Assembly: GCF_010915705.1 (NCBI RefSeq)
Contig: NZ_JAAIKE010000004.1
Location: 186,001-250,000 of the forward strand
DNA: 64,000 nt
Source of the DNA: Pseudotabrizicola algicola
GTDB taxonomy: Bacteria; Pseudomonadota; Alphaproteobacteria; Rhodobacterales; Rhodobacteraceae
Direction of reading: 5' to 3'
Each line of letters begins with the position of its first letter. Position 1 is the stretch's first letter. Below are positions 44,220-52,807 of the stretch, piece by piece. The translations under genes and the position numbers were made by a program. Below the pieces are notes generated by a model that was given only the letters and a program-made list of their open reading frames with translations, was not told where the DNA came from and did no database searches.

Positions 44220-44939
44220 TCAGGCCTTGAGCGCCGCGAGGGCGGTGGCAAGGTCGATGGCCCCATCGTAGAGGGCGCGGCCCGAGATGGCACCGGCGAT
44301 GACGCCGGTGTCGCGCAGCGCGACGAGGTCTTCCATGCGGCTAACACCGCCGCTGGCGATGACGGGGATCGAGACGGCGCGGGCGAGCGCCTCGGTCGCC
44401 TCGATGTTGGGGCCCTGCATGGCGCCATCGCGGTCGATGTCGGTGTAGATGATCGCGGCGACGCCGGCATCTTCGAAGCTGCGGGCGAGGTCGGTGGCCT
44501 GCACCGTGGTTTCGGTGGCCCAGCCCTTGGTGGCGACAAAGCCCTTGCGAGCGTCGATGCCGACCGCGACCTTGCCGGGAAAGGCGCGGGATGCCTCGCG
44601 CACCAGAGCGGGGTTTTCGACGGCGACAGTGCCGAGGATCACGCGGGCGAGGCCCTTGGAGAGCCACATCTCGATGGTGGCCATGTCGCGGATGCCGCCG
44701 CCCAGTTGCGCGGGCACCTTGATGCGGGCAAGGATCGCCTCGACCGCTGCCGCGTTGACGGGCTGTCCTGCGAAGGCGCCGTTGAGGTCGACAAGATGCA
44801 GCCAGTCGCAGCCTGCCGCCTCGAACTTGGCGGCCTGCGCGGCGGGGTCGTCGCCGAACACCGTGGCGGCGGACATCTCGCCGCGCAGGAGGCGGACGCA
44901 TTGGCCGTCTTTCAGGTCGATGGCGGGATAGAGGATCAT
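44220..44939 (-). CDS. hisA: ProFAR isomerase HisA
   Basis: 239 residues, a TIM barrel that isomerises the aminoimidazole carboxamide ribotide intermediate. The catalytic Asp8 in YPAIDLKDG, the second Asp region [14 protein letters not shown], and the phosphate loops QLGGGIRD and [11 protein letters not shown] are present. The start at MILYPAID is fixed by homology. Confidence 0.97.
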   Translation of the reverse strand: MILYPAIDLKDGQCVRLLRGEMSAATVFGDDPAAQAAKFEAAGCDWLHLVDLNGAFAGQPVNAAAVEAILARIKVPAQLGGGIRDMATIEMWLSKGLARVILGTVAVENPALVREASRAFPGKVAVGIDARKGFVATKGWATETTVQATDLARSFEDAGVAAIIYTDIDRDGAMQGPNIEATEALARAVSIPVIASGGVSRMEDLVALRDTGVIAGAISGRALYDGAIDLATALAALKA

Positions 44940-45079
44940 GGCGCGCACCTTTGACAGGGGTTTGCCCCCCTTTGGCACGGCGGGCCTGCGATGCCAAGGG
45001 GGCCGCGACCCGACGTCATGCTTGCACGGGCGCGGGCGGCATGCGGATGATCGCGCACGCTTCAGGGAGGAGCCCAGAT

Positions 45080-45475
45080 ATGAACAGATTCGCGAAACAG
45101 GTGGCGATGGCCGCCGCCCTTGTGATGTGTGCCGGAACGGCTTTTGCCGAGCCGATCGTCGGCTTGTGGCAGACGCAGGAAGATGACGGGGCCTATGCCC
45201 ATGTGCAGATCGCGCCTTGCGGGGCCAATTTCTGCGGCACCATCGTCAAGACCTTCAAGGCGGGGGCGGAATACAAGTCGGAGAACCTTGGCAAACAACT
45301 GGTGCGCGACATGGCGGCCAAGGGCGGCGGGGCCTACGAGGGCAAGGTGTGGCGGCCGTCGAACAACAAGATCTACATGGGCAAGATCGCGGTCAACGGC
45401 ACGGCGATGAAGCTTTCGGGCTGTGTCGCGGGCGGACTGATCTGTTCCAAGCAGGATTGGAAGAAGATCAAGTAA
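45080..45475 (+). CDS. DUF2147 secreted protein
   Basis: 131 residues. A cleavable signal peptide of about 23 residues ends AGTAFA, and the mature part begins [21 protein letters not shown], the DUF2147 hallmark. Four further cysteines ([20 protein letters not shown]) could form two disulfides in the periplasm. The family is a small lipocalin-like barrel of unknown role. AGGGAGGAG lies ahead of the ATG. It is a plus-strand gene inside an otherwise minus-strand his cluster. Confidence 0.87.
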   Translation: MNRFAKQVAMAAALVMCAGTAFAEPIVGLWQTQEDDGAYAHVQIAPCGANFCGTIVKTFKAGAEYKSENLGKQLVRDMAAKGGGAYEGKVWRPSNNKIYMGKIAVNGTAMKLSGCVAGGLICSKQDWKKIK

Positions 45476-45547
45476 GCGCAGCTTTCGGGTCGCATTCCGG
45501 CGCGGTCAGGGGCAACCTTGGCCGCGCTTTGGTTTGGGGAGGGAAGC

Positions 45548-45916
45548 ATGACAGCCGAAGAGTGGGCCGATCTGCGCGGGCGCCAGCCACGGCACGGGAT
45601 TTACGCCGTGATCACCACGGGGATTTTCTGCGGCTTCGGTTGCCCCGCGCCGCCGCCGCTGCGCCGCAACGTGCGGCTGTTTGACAGCCCGGCGGCGGCG
45701 CAGGCAGCGGGATATCGGCCTTGCAAGCGCTGTGGCGGTCAGCCGAAGACAGACCATCCGGTGGCGCGGGCGAGGTGTTCCATCGCCTCTGCCCCCAGTC
45801 TGGAATTGCCTTGCGCGTCGAGACCCGGCGACCAGACGGCGATGCTGGCGCGGCCGGGAGCGATGGCGAGGATGCCGCCGCCGACGCCGGATTTTCCCGG
45901 CAGGCCGACCCGATAG
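45548..45916 (+). CDS. Orphan Ada-type zinc-binding domain (possible gene remnant)
   Basis: Residues 1-65 match the N-terminal domain of the Ada methylation-repair protein. Its four zinc cysteines are Cys28, Cys32, Cys59 and Cys62, with the same C-x3-C-x26-C-x2-C spacing as Ada Cys38/42/69/72, inside [11 protein letters not shown] and RPCKRCG. The helix-turn-helix and alkyltransferase domains are absent. After residue 65 the frame runs on for 57 codons antisense to the end of glsA, which looks non-conserved. GGAGGGAAG precedes the ATG. It is either a functional one-domain protein or the remnant of an ada gene cut by rearrangement. Confidence 0.65.
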   Translation: MTAEEWADLRGRQPRHGIYAVITTGIFCGFGCPAPPPLRRNVRLFDSPAAAQAAGYRPCKRCGGQPKTDHPVARARCSIASAPSLELPCASRPGDQTAMLARPGAMARMPPPTPDFPGRPTR

Positions 45917-46668
45917 GCGAAATCGCCCGAGGCATCGTAATGGCCGCAGGTGAGCATGAGCGCATTGATGCGGCGGACGCGGGCGGGTGAGACGAGGCGC
46001 GGTGCGGCGGGCAGGCCCGCCAGAAAGCGCCCTGCGCGGGCGAGTTGCACGCAGGTCATCTCCACCGCGCATTGGTGGCAATAGGTGCCGATGGTGAGCG
46101 CGGCGGGATTGCGCAGATTGCCATGTGCGGCCATGAATTCGGCCAGAGCGGTGTTGCGATGGGCATGGGCGCGCTCGGAGGCGGCGACGGTCTTGTCGAT
46201 GTGGATGTCCTCGTCCCCGGCGGCCACGCGCAGGAAGCGCAGCAGTTCGGCCAGCACATCACGCGGCTGCAAGCCTTCGAGGATGGCATCGGTCACCGCG
46301 ATGGCGCCGGCATTGATGAAGGGGTTCCGGGGGATGCCCTGATCATGCTCGAGCGAGACGATGGAGTTGAAGGCAGCGCCGGAGGGTTCGCGCCCGACGC
46401 GCTGCCACAGGTCATCGCCGAGGCGGCCGAGCGCGATGGCAAGGGTAAAGACCTTCGAGATCGACTGGATCGAGAAGCGGGTGGTGGCCTCGCCCGCCAG
46501 GAGCGTCTGCCCGCCGGGCAGGCAGAGCGCGATGCCGAAGTGCTGTGGGCTGACGCGGCCCAGTTCGGGGATGTAGCTGGCAGGCTGGCCACGATCGCTG
46601 CGCTGCGCCATCGCGGCGGCGATGTCATCGAGAATGGATTGCAGCGCGGCGGGGCTCAGGGATTCCAT
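45739..46668 (-). CDS. glsA: Glutaminase
   Basis: 309 residues, a beta-lactamase-fold glutaminase. The catalytic Ser-x-x-Lys lies in [27 protein letters not shown], the Tyr/Cys block [11 protein letters not shown], and the C-terminal [13 protein letters not shown] complete the family pattern. It releases ammonia from glutamine. Its start overlaps the hisH stop by 13 bases, tying it to the his operon. Its 3' end overlaps the tail of the Ada-domain frame on the other strand. Confidence 0.95.
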   Translation of the reverse strand: MESLSPAALQSILDDIAAAMAQRSDRGQPASYIPELGRVSPQHFGIALCLPGGQTLLAGEATTRFSIQSISKVFTLAIALGRLGDDLWQRVGREPSGAAFNSIVSLEHDQGIPRNPFINAGAIAVTDAILEGLQPRDVLAELLRFLRVAAGDEDIHIDKTVAASERAHAHRNTALAEFMAAHGNLRNPAALTIGTYCHQCAVEMTCVQLARAGRFLAGLPAAPRLVSPARVRRINALMLTCGHYDASGDFAYRVGLPGKSGVGGGILAIAPGRASIAVWSPGLDAQGNSRLGAEAMEHLARATGWSVFG

Positions 46669-47294
46669 TGCAGGAAGTTTGCGATGAGGCGCAGACCGGT
46701 GGCCTGCGATTTCTCGGGGTGGAACTGGGTGCCGACCATCGTGCCGCGCCCGATGATCGCGGTGACATCGCCCGCGTAATCGACATGGGCAAGGCGCTGT
46801 GCCGGATCGGCGACGCGGAAATGGTAGGAGTGGACGAAATAGGCGTGATCGCCGGTTCCGATGCCCGAAAGCACCGGATGCGGATGGTCGATCACCAGAT
46901 CGTTCCAGCCCATATGCGGCACCTTGAGCGCAGGATCGGCGGGGGTGATGCGAACGACCTCGCCGCCCACCCAGTCAAAGCCCCGCGTGTCCGAATATTC
47001 GCGGCCCCAGGTCGCCATCATCTGCATGCCGACGCAGATTCCGAGGAACGGGCGGGCCTTGCGGGTGACCGCCTCTTCGATGGCCTCGAACAGGCCGCCC
47101 ACATCGCCGAGCGCGCGGCGGCAGGCCGGAAAGGCCCCGTCGCCGGGCAGCACGATCCGGTCGGCGCGGGCCACGTCCTCGGGGCGGGAGGTGACGAGGA
47201 TGTCACCGCCGCCGGTTTCGGCCGCCATGCGCTGGAAGGCCTTCTCGGCGGAGTGCAGGTTGCCGCTGTCATAGTCGACGAGGACGGTGAGCAT
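46656..47294 (-). CDS. hisH: Imidazole glycerol phosphate synthase amidotransferase HisH
   Basis: 212 residues, a class-I glutamine amidotransferase. The nucleophile Cys is in [12 protein letters not shown], and the His-Glu pair is in [10 protein letters not shown]. It delivers ammonia to HisF. The start is set by [13 protein letters not shown]. It lies 70 bases after hisB, with element copy D between them, and overlaps glsA. hisA and hisF are about 1.7 kb downstream, past the plus-strand insert. Confidence 0.97.
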   Translation of the reverse strand: MLTVLVDYDSGNLHSAEKAFQRMAAETGGGDILVTSRPEDVARADRIVLPGDGAFPACRRALGDVGGLFEAIEEAVTRKARPFLGICVGMQMMATWGREYSDTRGFDWVGGEVVRITPADPALKVPHMGWNDLVIDHPHPVLSGIGTGDHAYFVHSYHFRVADPAQRLAHVDYAGDVTAIIGRGTMVGTQFHPEKSQATGLRLIANFLQWNP

Positions 47295-47319
47295 GGTTCT
47301 GGACCCTTGCGCCCGGCGG

Positions 47320-47360
47320 GGCTGGGGGAGCCTCCGGCGGGGATATTTGAAGACGGAAAA
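47320..47360 (-). repeat. Dispersed intergenic element, copy D (between hisB and hisH)
   Basis: On the minus strand it reads TTTTCCGTCTTCAAATATCC then CCGCCGGAGGCTCCCCC, starting directly after the hisB stop. The CCCGCCGGAGGCTCC part also occurs in copy E at 52647-52661. Confidence 0.6.
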
Positions 47361-47364
47361 CGGG

Positions 47365-47952
47365 TTAGAGCGCGCCCTTGGTGGAAGGAAGCTCGCCTGC
47401 CATGCGCGGATCGGGCTCCACCGCCATGCGCAGCGCGCGGGCAACCGATTTGAAGGTCGCCTCGGCGATGTGGTGGCTGTTGAACCCGTGGGTGCGGTCG
47501 ACATGCAGGGTGATCCCGCCATGCGTGGCAAGGGCCTGGAAGAATTCGCGCACCAGTTCGGTGTCAAAGGTGCCGATCTTGGCGGTCGGGAAATCGACGT
47601 TCCAGACGAGGAAGGGCCGCGCCGAGAGGTCGAGGGCGCAGGCGATCTGGCTGTCGTCCATCGCGAGGGCGAAGTGGCCAAAGCGGCGGATGCCGCGCTT
47701 GTCGCCAAGGGCTTTGGCGAGGGCCTGCCCCAGCGCGATGCCGCAATCCTCGACCGTGTGGTGATCGTCGATGTGCAGATCGCCGGTGGCGCGCAAGGTG
47801 ATGTCGATGAGCGAGTGGCGCGCGAGCTGGTCGAGCATGTGGTCGAAAAAGCCGACGCCGGTGGTCACATCATATTTGCCGGTGCCGTCGAGGTTGATCG
47901 ATACGGTGATCTGCGTCTCGGCGGTGGTGCGGGTGATTTCGGCTGTGCGCAT
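47365..47952 (-). CDS. hisB: Imidazoleglycerol-phosphate dehydratase
   Basis: 195 residues, a monofunctional dehydratase without the phosphatase domain seen in enterobacteria. The manganese-binding histidine motifs [30 protein letters not shown] and [10 protein letters not shown] are all present. The ATG at 47952 is used; a TTG three bases earlier is possible. It is the first visible gene of the leftward his run. Confidence 0.97.
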   Translation of the reverse strand: MRTAEITRTTAETQITVSINLDGTGKYDVTTGVGFFDHMLDQLARHSLIDITLRATGDLHIDDHHTVEDCGIALGQALAKALGDKRGIRRFGHFALAMDDSQIACALDLSARPFLVWNVDFPTAKIGTFDTELVREFFQALATHGGITLHVDRTHGFNSHHIAEATFKSVARALRMAVEPDPRMAGELPSTKGAL

Positions 47953-47981
47953 CAAGGGGCTCTCGGATTGCTGTGCGGGCC

Positions 47982-48851
47982 TTATAGGGCGGCGCGGGCG
48001 CGATGGGAAGCGATGAGCGCGGCGGCGGCCAGCATGAGGCCGCAGAGCGTGGCGATCATGCCCGCAGCCGAGAGGGTGAAGGGAAGGCCCAGCCAGAGCG
48101 GCGCGTAGCCTGCCAGCACATAGCCGCCGAGAGCCGCGGTCACGGCGAAGCCGAGCGAGGCCGCGAGCTGGGCCGGCAGGCTTTGCGTCAGAAGGCGGGC
48201 CGCGGCGGCGGGGCAGATCAGCATGGCGATGGTGAGGATGGAGCCGACCGCCTGAAAGGCGGCAACGGCGGCGAGCGCGGTGGCACCGGTCAGCCCTGCG
48301 CGCACCAGACCGACCGGCACGCCCTGGGTCTGCGCGAAGACCGGATCGAAGGTGGCAAGCACGAGGGGGCGCCAGACCAGCCGCAGCGCGAGGGCGAGGC
48401 CTGCCGCGATGAGCGTCAGGCGCAGAAGTTCCGGGGGCGGCGCGCCGAGCCAGATCAGGCTTTCCAGATTGCCATAGAGCGCGTGTTCGACATCGAGATG
48501 CACGCCCGAGGTGCCGGTGGTTTCCAGCAGCACGACGCCGAGCGCGAACATCGTGGTGAACACCACCGCCATCGCCGCCCCCGGCTCCATCCCCGTGCGG
48601 CGGGTGATCTCCTCGATGAAAAGCGCGGAAAGCCCTGCCGCCGCGAGGGCCCCTGCCCCCATCACCACGCCGCTGCCCGAGCCTGTGAGCAGGAAGGCGA
48701 CGACGATGCCGGGCAGCACGACATGGCTGAGCGCGTCGCCGAGCATGGCACGGCGCGAGAGCAAAAGGAAATTGCCCGGCAAGGCGCAGGCGATGGCCGC
48801 CAGCGCGGCGATCAGCATGGGCGGCAGCGAGAGGATCAGGAACTCATCCAT
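47982..48851 (-). CDS. sitD: Manganese ABC transporter permease SitD
   Basis: 289 residues with eight or nine membrane helices and the ABC-3 family pattern ([23 protein letters not shown] near the N-terminus, [22 protein letters not shown] near residue 210). It pairs with SitC to form the channel. Its start lies inside the end of sitC (8-base overlap). It is the last gene of the sit operon. Confidence 0.9.
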   Translation of the reverse strand: MDEFLILSLPPMLIAALAAIACALPGNFLLLSRRAMLGDALSHVVLPGIVVAFLLTGSGSGVVMGAGALAAAGLSALFIEEITRRTGMEPGAAMAVVFTTMFALGVVLLETTGTSGVHLDVEHALYGNLESLIWLGAPPPELLRLTLIAAGLALALRLVWRPLVLATFDPVFAQTQGVPVGLVRAGLTGATALAAVAAFQAVGSILTIAMLICPAAAARLLTQSLPAQLAASLGFAVTAALGGYVLAGYAPLWLGLPFTLSAAGMIATLCGLMLAAAALIASHRARAAL

Positions 48852-49701
48852 CGCGCCGCCCCCGCACCAGCAGGGTCAGCATGAAGGCCGCTGCCGCCAG
48901 CAGCACGATCACCGGACCGGTGGGCAGGTCGGGCACGCCTGCCGAGATGGCCGCGCCGAGATAGCCACAGACCGCCCCGATCAGCGCCGAGAGGCTGGCG
49001 GTGCCGCTGACCGTGCCGCTCCACATCCGGGCGGTGACGGCGGGTGTGACCAAGAGCGCCACGATCAGGATCAGCCCGGTGACGTTCAGCCCGACCAGCA
49101 CCACCGCCAGCACCAGCGCCATCAGCAGGCTGTCCATCCGGCGCGGGTTGATGCCCATCATGGCGGCGTGCAGCGGATCGAAGGCGACGAGTGTCAGCGG
49201 GCGGCGCAGCACCCAGAGCGCCGCCACGACCGCCAGCCCGCCAAAGCCGATCACCAGCGCATCGGCGCGCAGCATGCCGGCGGTCGATCCGAGCAGCACC
49301 GTCTCGAGCCCCGCAGGCCGGCCGGTGCCAAGGCCCTGGATCAGCGTCAGGAGCACGATCCCCGCGCCGTAGAAACTGGCCAGCACCGCGCCCGTGGCAG
49401 CATCCTCGTGGATCTGGCGCGACAGGCGCTGCACCGCCCACAGGCCCAGCGCCGCGGTGAGCGCCGCGCCCAGCATCAGGCCGGGCAGGAAGCGGCCATC
49501 GCCGCCCAGTGCGACCATGACCAGAAAGCCAAGCCCGATGCCCGGCAGCGTGGCATGGGCCATCGCATCCGACATCAGCGCCCGCCGCCGCAGCGTCAGG
49601 AACGCCCCTGCCGCCCCCGCCGCCGCGCCCAGACAGGCGGCCCCCAGACTGACCAGCGCGGCATTGTAGCCAGCCTGCAGCAAGAGGGCCTGCCAGATCA
49701 T
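48844..49701 (-). CDS. sitC: Manganese ABC transporter permease SitC
   Basis: 285 residues, an ABC-3 permease with the block LTLRRRALMSDAMAHATLPGIGLGF and the later VGLNVTGLILIVALLVTPAVTARM. It overlaps sitB by 4 bases and sitD by 8. The order A-B-C-D is that of sit operons for Mn2+ (and Fe2+) uptake. Confidence 0.9.
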   Translation of the reverse strand: MIWQALLLQAGYNAALVSLGAACLGAAAGAAGAFLTLRRRALMSDAMAHATLPGIGLGFLVMVALGGDGRFLPGLMLGAALTAALGLWAVQRLSRQIHEDAATGAVLASFYGAGIVLLTLIQGLGTGRPAGLETVLLGSTAGMLRADALVIGFGGLAVVAALWVLRRPLTLVAFDPLHAAMMGINPRRMDSLLMALVLAVVLVGLNVTGLILIVALLVTPAVTARMWSGTVSGTASLSALIGAVCGYLGAAISAGVPDLPTGPVIVLLAAAAFMLTLLVRGRRDG

Positions 49702-50477
49702 GAGGCAGACCGGATGGCGGGATCGGGAAAGAGCGCGGGACCGTAGGCTTTCTCAAGGGCGGCGCGGGTAAAGGTTTGCGCCACGGGGCCTTCGGCGATG
49801 CTGCGGCGGTTGAGCAGCAGCACGCGGTCGAAATAGCTGGCCACCGTCGTCAGGTCGTGATGCACGGCAAGGATGGTGGCCCCGCTTGCGCGCAGGGATT
49901 TCAGCACGCCGATGATGGCGGATTCGGTGGCGGCATCCACCCCCGCAAAGGGTTCGTCCAGCAAGAACAGATCCGCCCCCTGCGCCAGAGCGCGGGCCAG
50001 AAAGACCCGCTGTTGCTGGCCGCCCGACAGCGCCCCGATCTGGCGGCGCGCGAAATCCTGCAGCCCCACGCGCGCCAGTGCCGACTGGGCCTGCGCCATC
50101 ACCTGCGCGTCGATCCGGCCCAGAAGGCCGGTCTGGCGGTAGCAGCCCATCAGCACCACGTCGATGACCCGCACGGGAAAGGCCCAATCCACCGCCGCAC
50201 GCTGCGGCACATAGGCGATGCGCGCCATCGCCTGCGCGACAGGGCCGCCAAAGGCGCGCACCTCGCCCTCGGCCTGCACCAGACCCAGCACCGATTTGAG
50301 CAAGGTGGACTTGCCCGCACCATTGGGGCCGATGATGGCGGTCATCGATCCGGCCGGAACCGTGGCCGTGACCGCTTCCAGCGCCTGCACATCCTTGTAG
50401 CGCAGACTGAGCCCGCGCACCTCGAGCGCCGGGCATTCAGCGGCCCGCAGAGGGTTTGGCGGGACCCTGTCAGCCAT
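49698..50477 (-). CDS. sitB: Manganese ABC transporter ATPase SitB
   Basis: 259 residues. Walker A GPNGAGKST, the Q-loop region YVPQRAAVDW, signature LSGGQQQRVFLARAL, Walker B LFLLDEPFAGVD and the switch His (AVHHD) are complete. The Q-loop wording is typical of zinc/manganese importers. It overlaps sitA by 8 bases. Confidence 0.93.
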   Translation of the reverse strand: MADRVPPNPLRAAECPALEVRGLSLRYKDVQALEAVTATVPAGSMTAIIGPNGAGKSTLLKSVLGLVQAEGEVRAFGGPVAQAMARIAYVPQRAAVDWAFPVRVIDVVLMGCYRQTGLLGRIDAQVMAQAQSALARVGLQDFARRQIGALSGGQQQRVFLARALAQGADLFLLDEPFAGVDAATESAIIGVLKSLRASGATILAVHHDLTTVASYFDRVLLLNRRSIAEGPVAQTFTRAALEKAYGPALFPDPAIRSAS

Positions 50478-51402
50478 CTGCGGCCAGACGCCCCTGCGCG
50501 CCCCGTTCGGGCGCGGTGCCGCCCAGGGCGCGGGTGATCGTGGTCACGTTATGGTCCATCATGCCCACCCAGGTGCCTTCGTAGCTTCCGTCCGGCCCCA
50601 TCGCGTCGGAAAACAGCTCGCCCCCGATGCGCACCTGCTGGCCGCGCGCCGCCGCGCCCTCGATCAGGGCGCGCAAGGCGCGGTCCGACACCGAGCTTTC
50701 GACAAAGACCGCAGGCACGCGGCGCGCAACCAGCAGGTCGACCAGTTCGGAAATGCGCGCCAGCCCCGCCTCGGACTCGGTCGAGATGCCCTGCACCCCC
50801 TCCACTTCCAGCCCGAAGGCGCGGCCGAAATAGGCAAAGGCATCATGCGCCGTGACCAGAAGGCGCGCCTCTGCCGGAATGGTGTCCAGCGCCTGCCGCG
50901 CATAGGTGGCGATTTCGGCAATCTGGGCGCGATAGGCCGCGCCGCGCGCCGCGACATCCGGGGCAAAGGCGGCCAGCAAGGGCTCCATCCCCTCCGTTGC
51001 CTGCGCCCAGAGCGCCGGATCGAACCAGACATGCGGATCGGGGCGGTCCGGATAGGCCGGGTCCGACAGCAGAAGCTCGGCCGGGAGTGTTTCGGCCACC
51101 GCCAGCACAGGGCGCGTCTGCGCGAGATCCGGCATGAGCCGCGCAAACTGCGCCTCCAGATTGAGCCCGTGCCAGAAGACCAGATCGGCGCGCGACAGGG
51201 TCACAATGTCGTTGCGGGTCGGCCGATGGCCATGCGGGTCCATTCCCGGCCCGATCAAGGCGCTGACCGGCAGACCGCACAGCGCGCGGGCGGCATCGGC
51301 GATCATGCCGGTGGTGGCGACAATCGCAGGCGTATCGGCACGTGCCGAAATCGGCAGCAGGCCGCCCGCCATTACCCCCAGAAAACCGCGTCGCCCGAGC
51401 AT
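50470..51402 (-). CDS. sitA: Manganese-binding lipoprotein-like component SitA
   Basis: 310 residues, a cluster-9 metal-binding periplasmic protein. The N-terminus LGRRGFLGVMAGGLLPISARA is an export signal with a twin arginine, possibly Tat-type; there is no lipobox cysteine. Metal ligands are expected at the His in GMDPHGHRPT, the His in DPHVWFDP, the Glu/His in VTAHDAFAYF and FVESSVSD, and a late Asp in GELFSDAMG. ATG 51402 is favoured by a G-rich run ahead; ATG 51435 would add 11 residues. Two palindromes upstream mark likely Mur control. Confidence 0.9.
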   Translation of the reverse strand: MLGRRGFLGVMAGGLLPISARADTPAIVATTGMIADAARALCGLPVSALIGPGMDPHGHRPTRNDIVTLSRADLVFWHGLNLEAQFARLMPDLAQTRPVLAVAETLPAELLLSDPAYPDRPDPHVWFDPALWAQATEGMEPLLAAFAPDVAARGAAYRAQIAEIATYARQALDTIPAEARLLVTAHDAFAYFGRAFGLEVEGVQGISTESEAGLARISELVDLLVARRVPAVFVESSVSDRALRALIEGAAARGQQVRIGGELFSDAMGPDGSYEGTWVGMMDHNVTTITRALGGTAPERGAQGRLAADG

Positions 51403-51445
51403 GGTGTTTCGGCCCCCCGTCTTTGCCTTTTCCATCGTGAAGTTA

Positions 51446-51490
51446 TGCGAATTATTCGCAATGTCAATTATATTGCGAATGGTTCGCAAT
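51446..51490 (-). promoter_or_regulatory. Two tandem Mur-type operators before sitABCD
   Basis: TGCGAATTATTCGCA (51446-51460) is a perfect 7-1-7 palindrome. ATTGCGAATGGTTCGCAAT (51472-51490) is a perfect 8-3-8 palindrome. Both share the core TGCGAA-N3-TTCGCA; their centres lie 28 bases apart. Palindromes of this kind are recognised by the manganese-responsive Fur homologue Mur in alphaproteobacteria and precede sit operons. Confidence 0.75.
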
Positions 51491-51615
51491 CGCATCTTCG
51501 CGATTGCCGCCGCTTTGGGCAGTGCCGCGCGGCGCGGGGTCGAGGCGCGCAAGCCCCCTATCGCGGTGCGATATTCCCCGCTACACAAAACCCAAAGCGA
51601 GGGGCAGGACCGGAA

Positions 51616-52617
51616 ATGCGCGCGCCAGATCCGAAAACGTCACAGGATTTCACCGTGATGGCCATCGGCCAGGCGGGCCGCTTGCAATACGAGGCGATCC
51701 TGCTGGCAGGCTCCCTGCGCCTGACCAACCCCGGTTTTTCCGGCAGGCTTGTCATCTGCGAACCGCAGCCCGGCCCGCTGTGGCGGAGCGATCCGAGGAT
51801 GAGCGACGAGGCGCGCGCGCTGCTGCAATCGCTCGGGGCCACCATCCTGCCGTTCGACTCGCAGGTCTTCGGGCAAGATTACCCCTATGGCAACAAGATC
51901 GAGGCGCTGGCCGCCCTGCCCGACGCGCCTTTCCTCTTTCTCGACACCGATACCTTGATCCTTGGCGATCTGGGCAGCCTTGCACTCGACTTCAGACGCC
52001 CCTCGGCCAGCATGCGCCGCGAAGGCACCTGGCCGCAGATTGAGCTTTACGGTCCGGGCTATACCGCGATCTGGAAGTCGCTTTATGACCGCTTCGGGCT
52101 CGACTTTGCCGCCTCGCTCGATCTGGACCAGCCCGATGAATACTGGCAGCGCTATCTTTACTTCAACGCGGGCTGGTTCTTTCATGAAAGCCCCCGCCGC
52201 TTCGGCGCGCGCTTCCTGTCCTATGCCAGATCCATCCTCAACGACCGCCCCCCGGAACTCGTGCTGCAATCGCTGGACCCTTGGCTGGATCAGGTGGCGC
52301 TGCCGCTGGTGATCCATTCCTTCGGCGGCGGGCGGCCGGGACCGGGACTTGCGGGACTCGATGGCGCGGTGACATGCCATTACCGCAGCCTGCCGCTGCT
52401 CTATGCGCGCGAAAGCGACCGCGCGGTCGAGGTGCTGGAGGCGGTCGCCAAGGACCAGCCGCTGCGCCGCCTGCTGCGCGACCATGCGCCGGTCAAGGCG
52501 ATGGTCTACCAGAATCAGGGCCGCCGCGCCCGCGCCCTGTTTGACCGCGACGCCTTGCCCCGGCGCGAGCAGGTGATCCGCAACACGCTCAAGCGCGAAG
52601 GGCTCTGGCTGCGCTGA
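51616..52617 (+). CDS. Putative glycosyltransferase-like protein
   Basis: 333 residues. A nucleotide-sugar transferase pattern is visible: an N-terminal strand region (ILLAGSLRL, RLVICEP), then the DxD-type metal motif Asp110-Thr-Asp112 in FLFLDTDTLILGDL, followed by an acceptor-like aromatic half (YFNAGWFFHESP, VIHSFGGGRPG). No close named family was recognised and no signal peptide is seen. It is divergent from sitA across the Mur operators. The ATG at 51616 has GGACCGGAAA ahead; ATG 51658 is a possible shorter start. Confidence 0.6.
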   Translation: MRAPDPKTSQDFTVMAIGQAGRLQYEAILLAGSLRLTNPGFSGRLVICEPQPGPLWRSDPRMSDEARALLQSLGATILPFDSQVFGQDYPYGNKIEALAALPDAPFLFLDTDTLILGDLGSLALDFRRPSASMRREGTWPQIELYGPGYTAIWKSLYDRFGLDFAASLDLDQPDEYWQRYLYFNAGWFFHESPRRFGARFLSYARSILNDRPPELVLQSLDPWLDQVALPLVIHSFGGGRPGPGLAGLDGAVTCHYRSLPLLYARESDRAVEVLEAVAKDQPLRRLLRDHAPVKAMVYQNQGRRARALFDRDALPRREQVIRNTLKREGLWLR

Positions 52618-52626
52618 TCCCTTGCA

Positions 52627-52709
52627 ATTGCTGCTTTTGAAATACTCCCGCCGGAGGCTCCTGCGGCCGCCGCCGGACGCTCCGCGGGGAGTATTTCAAA
52701 AGCAGCAAT
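52627..52709. repeat. Long inverted repeat, dispersed element copy E
   Basis: Two perfect 23-base arms (52627-52649 and 52687-52709) reading ATTGCTGCTTTTGAAATACT plus CCC and its complement. An inner CGGAG/CTCCG extends the stem, with a GC-rich loop. It starts 10 bases after a stop codon, like copies A, C and D. In RNA it would form a very stable hairpin and may end the upstream transcript. Confidence 0.85.
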
Positions 52710-52748
52710 GCAGGCGTCCGATCCCGACGATTCCGGACAGAGCAGCGG

Positions 52749-52800
52749 TTGATGGTTGCCGCGAACCCCGATAGCGTTCCGCAGGAACCATCAAGGGGGG
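52749..52800 (+). promoter_or_regulatory. Leader hairpin abutting the metY ribosome site
   Basis: TTGATGGTT (52749-52757) pairs with AACCATCAA (52786-52794), and the GGGGGG ribosome site follows at once. An alternative inner pairing GGTT/AACC (52754-52757 with 52764-52767) competes with the long stem. It does not match the SAM-II motif as I know it. Confidence 0.4.
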
Positions 52801-52807
52801 ACACCAG

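Noticed and set aside
52710-52807. SAM-II riboswitch before metY
   Set aside because: The conserved SAM-II core sequences could not be found; only a generic hairpin is supported.
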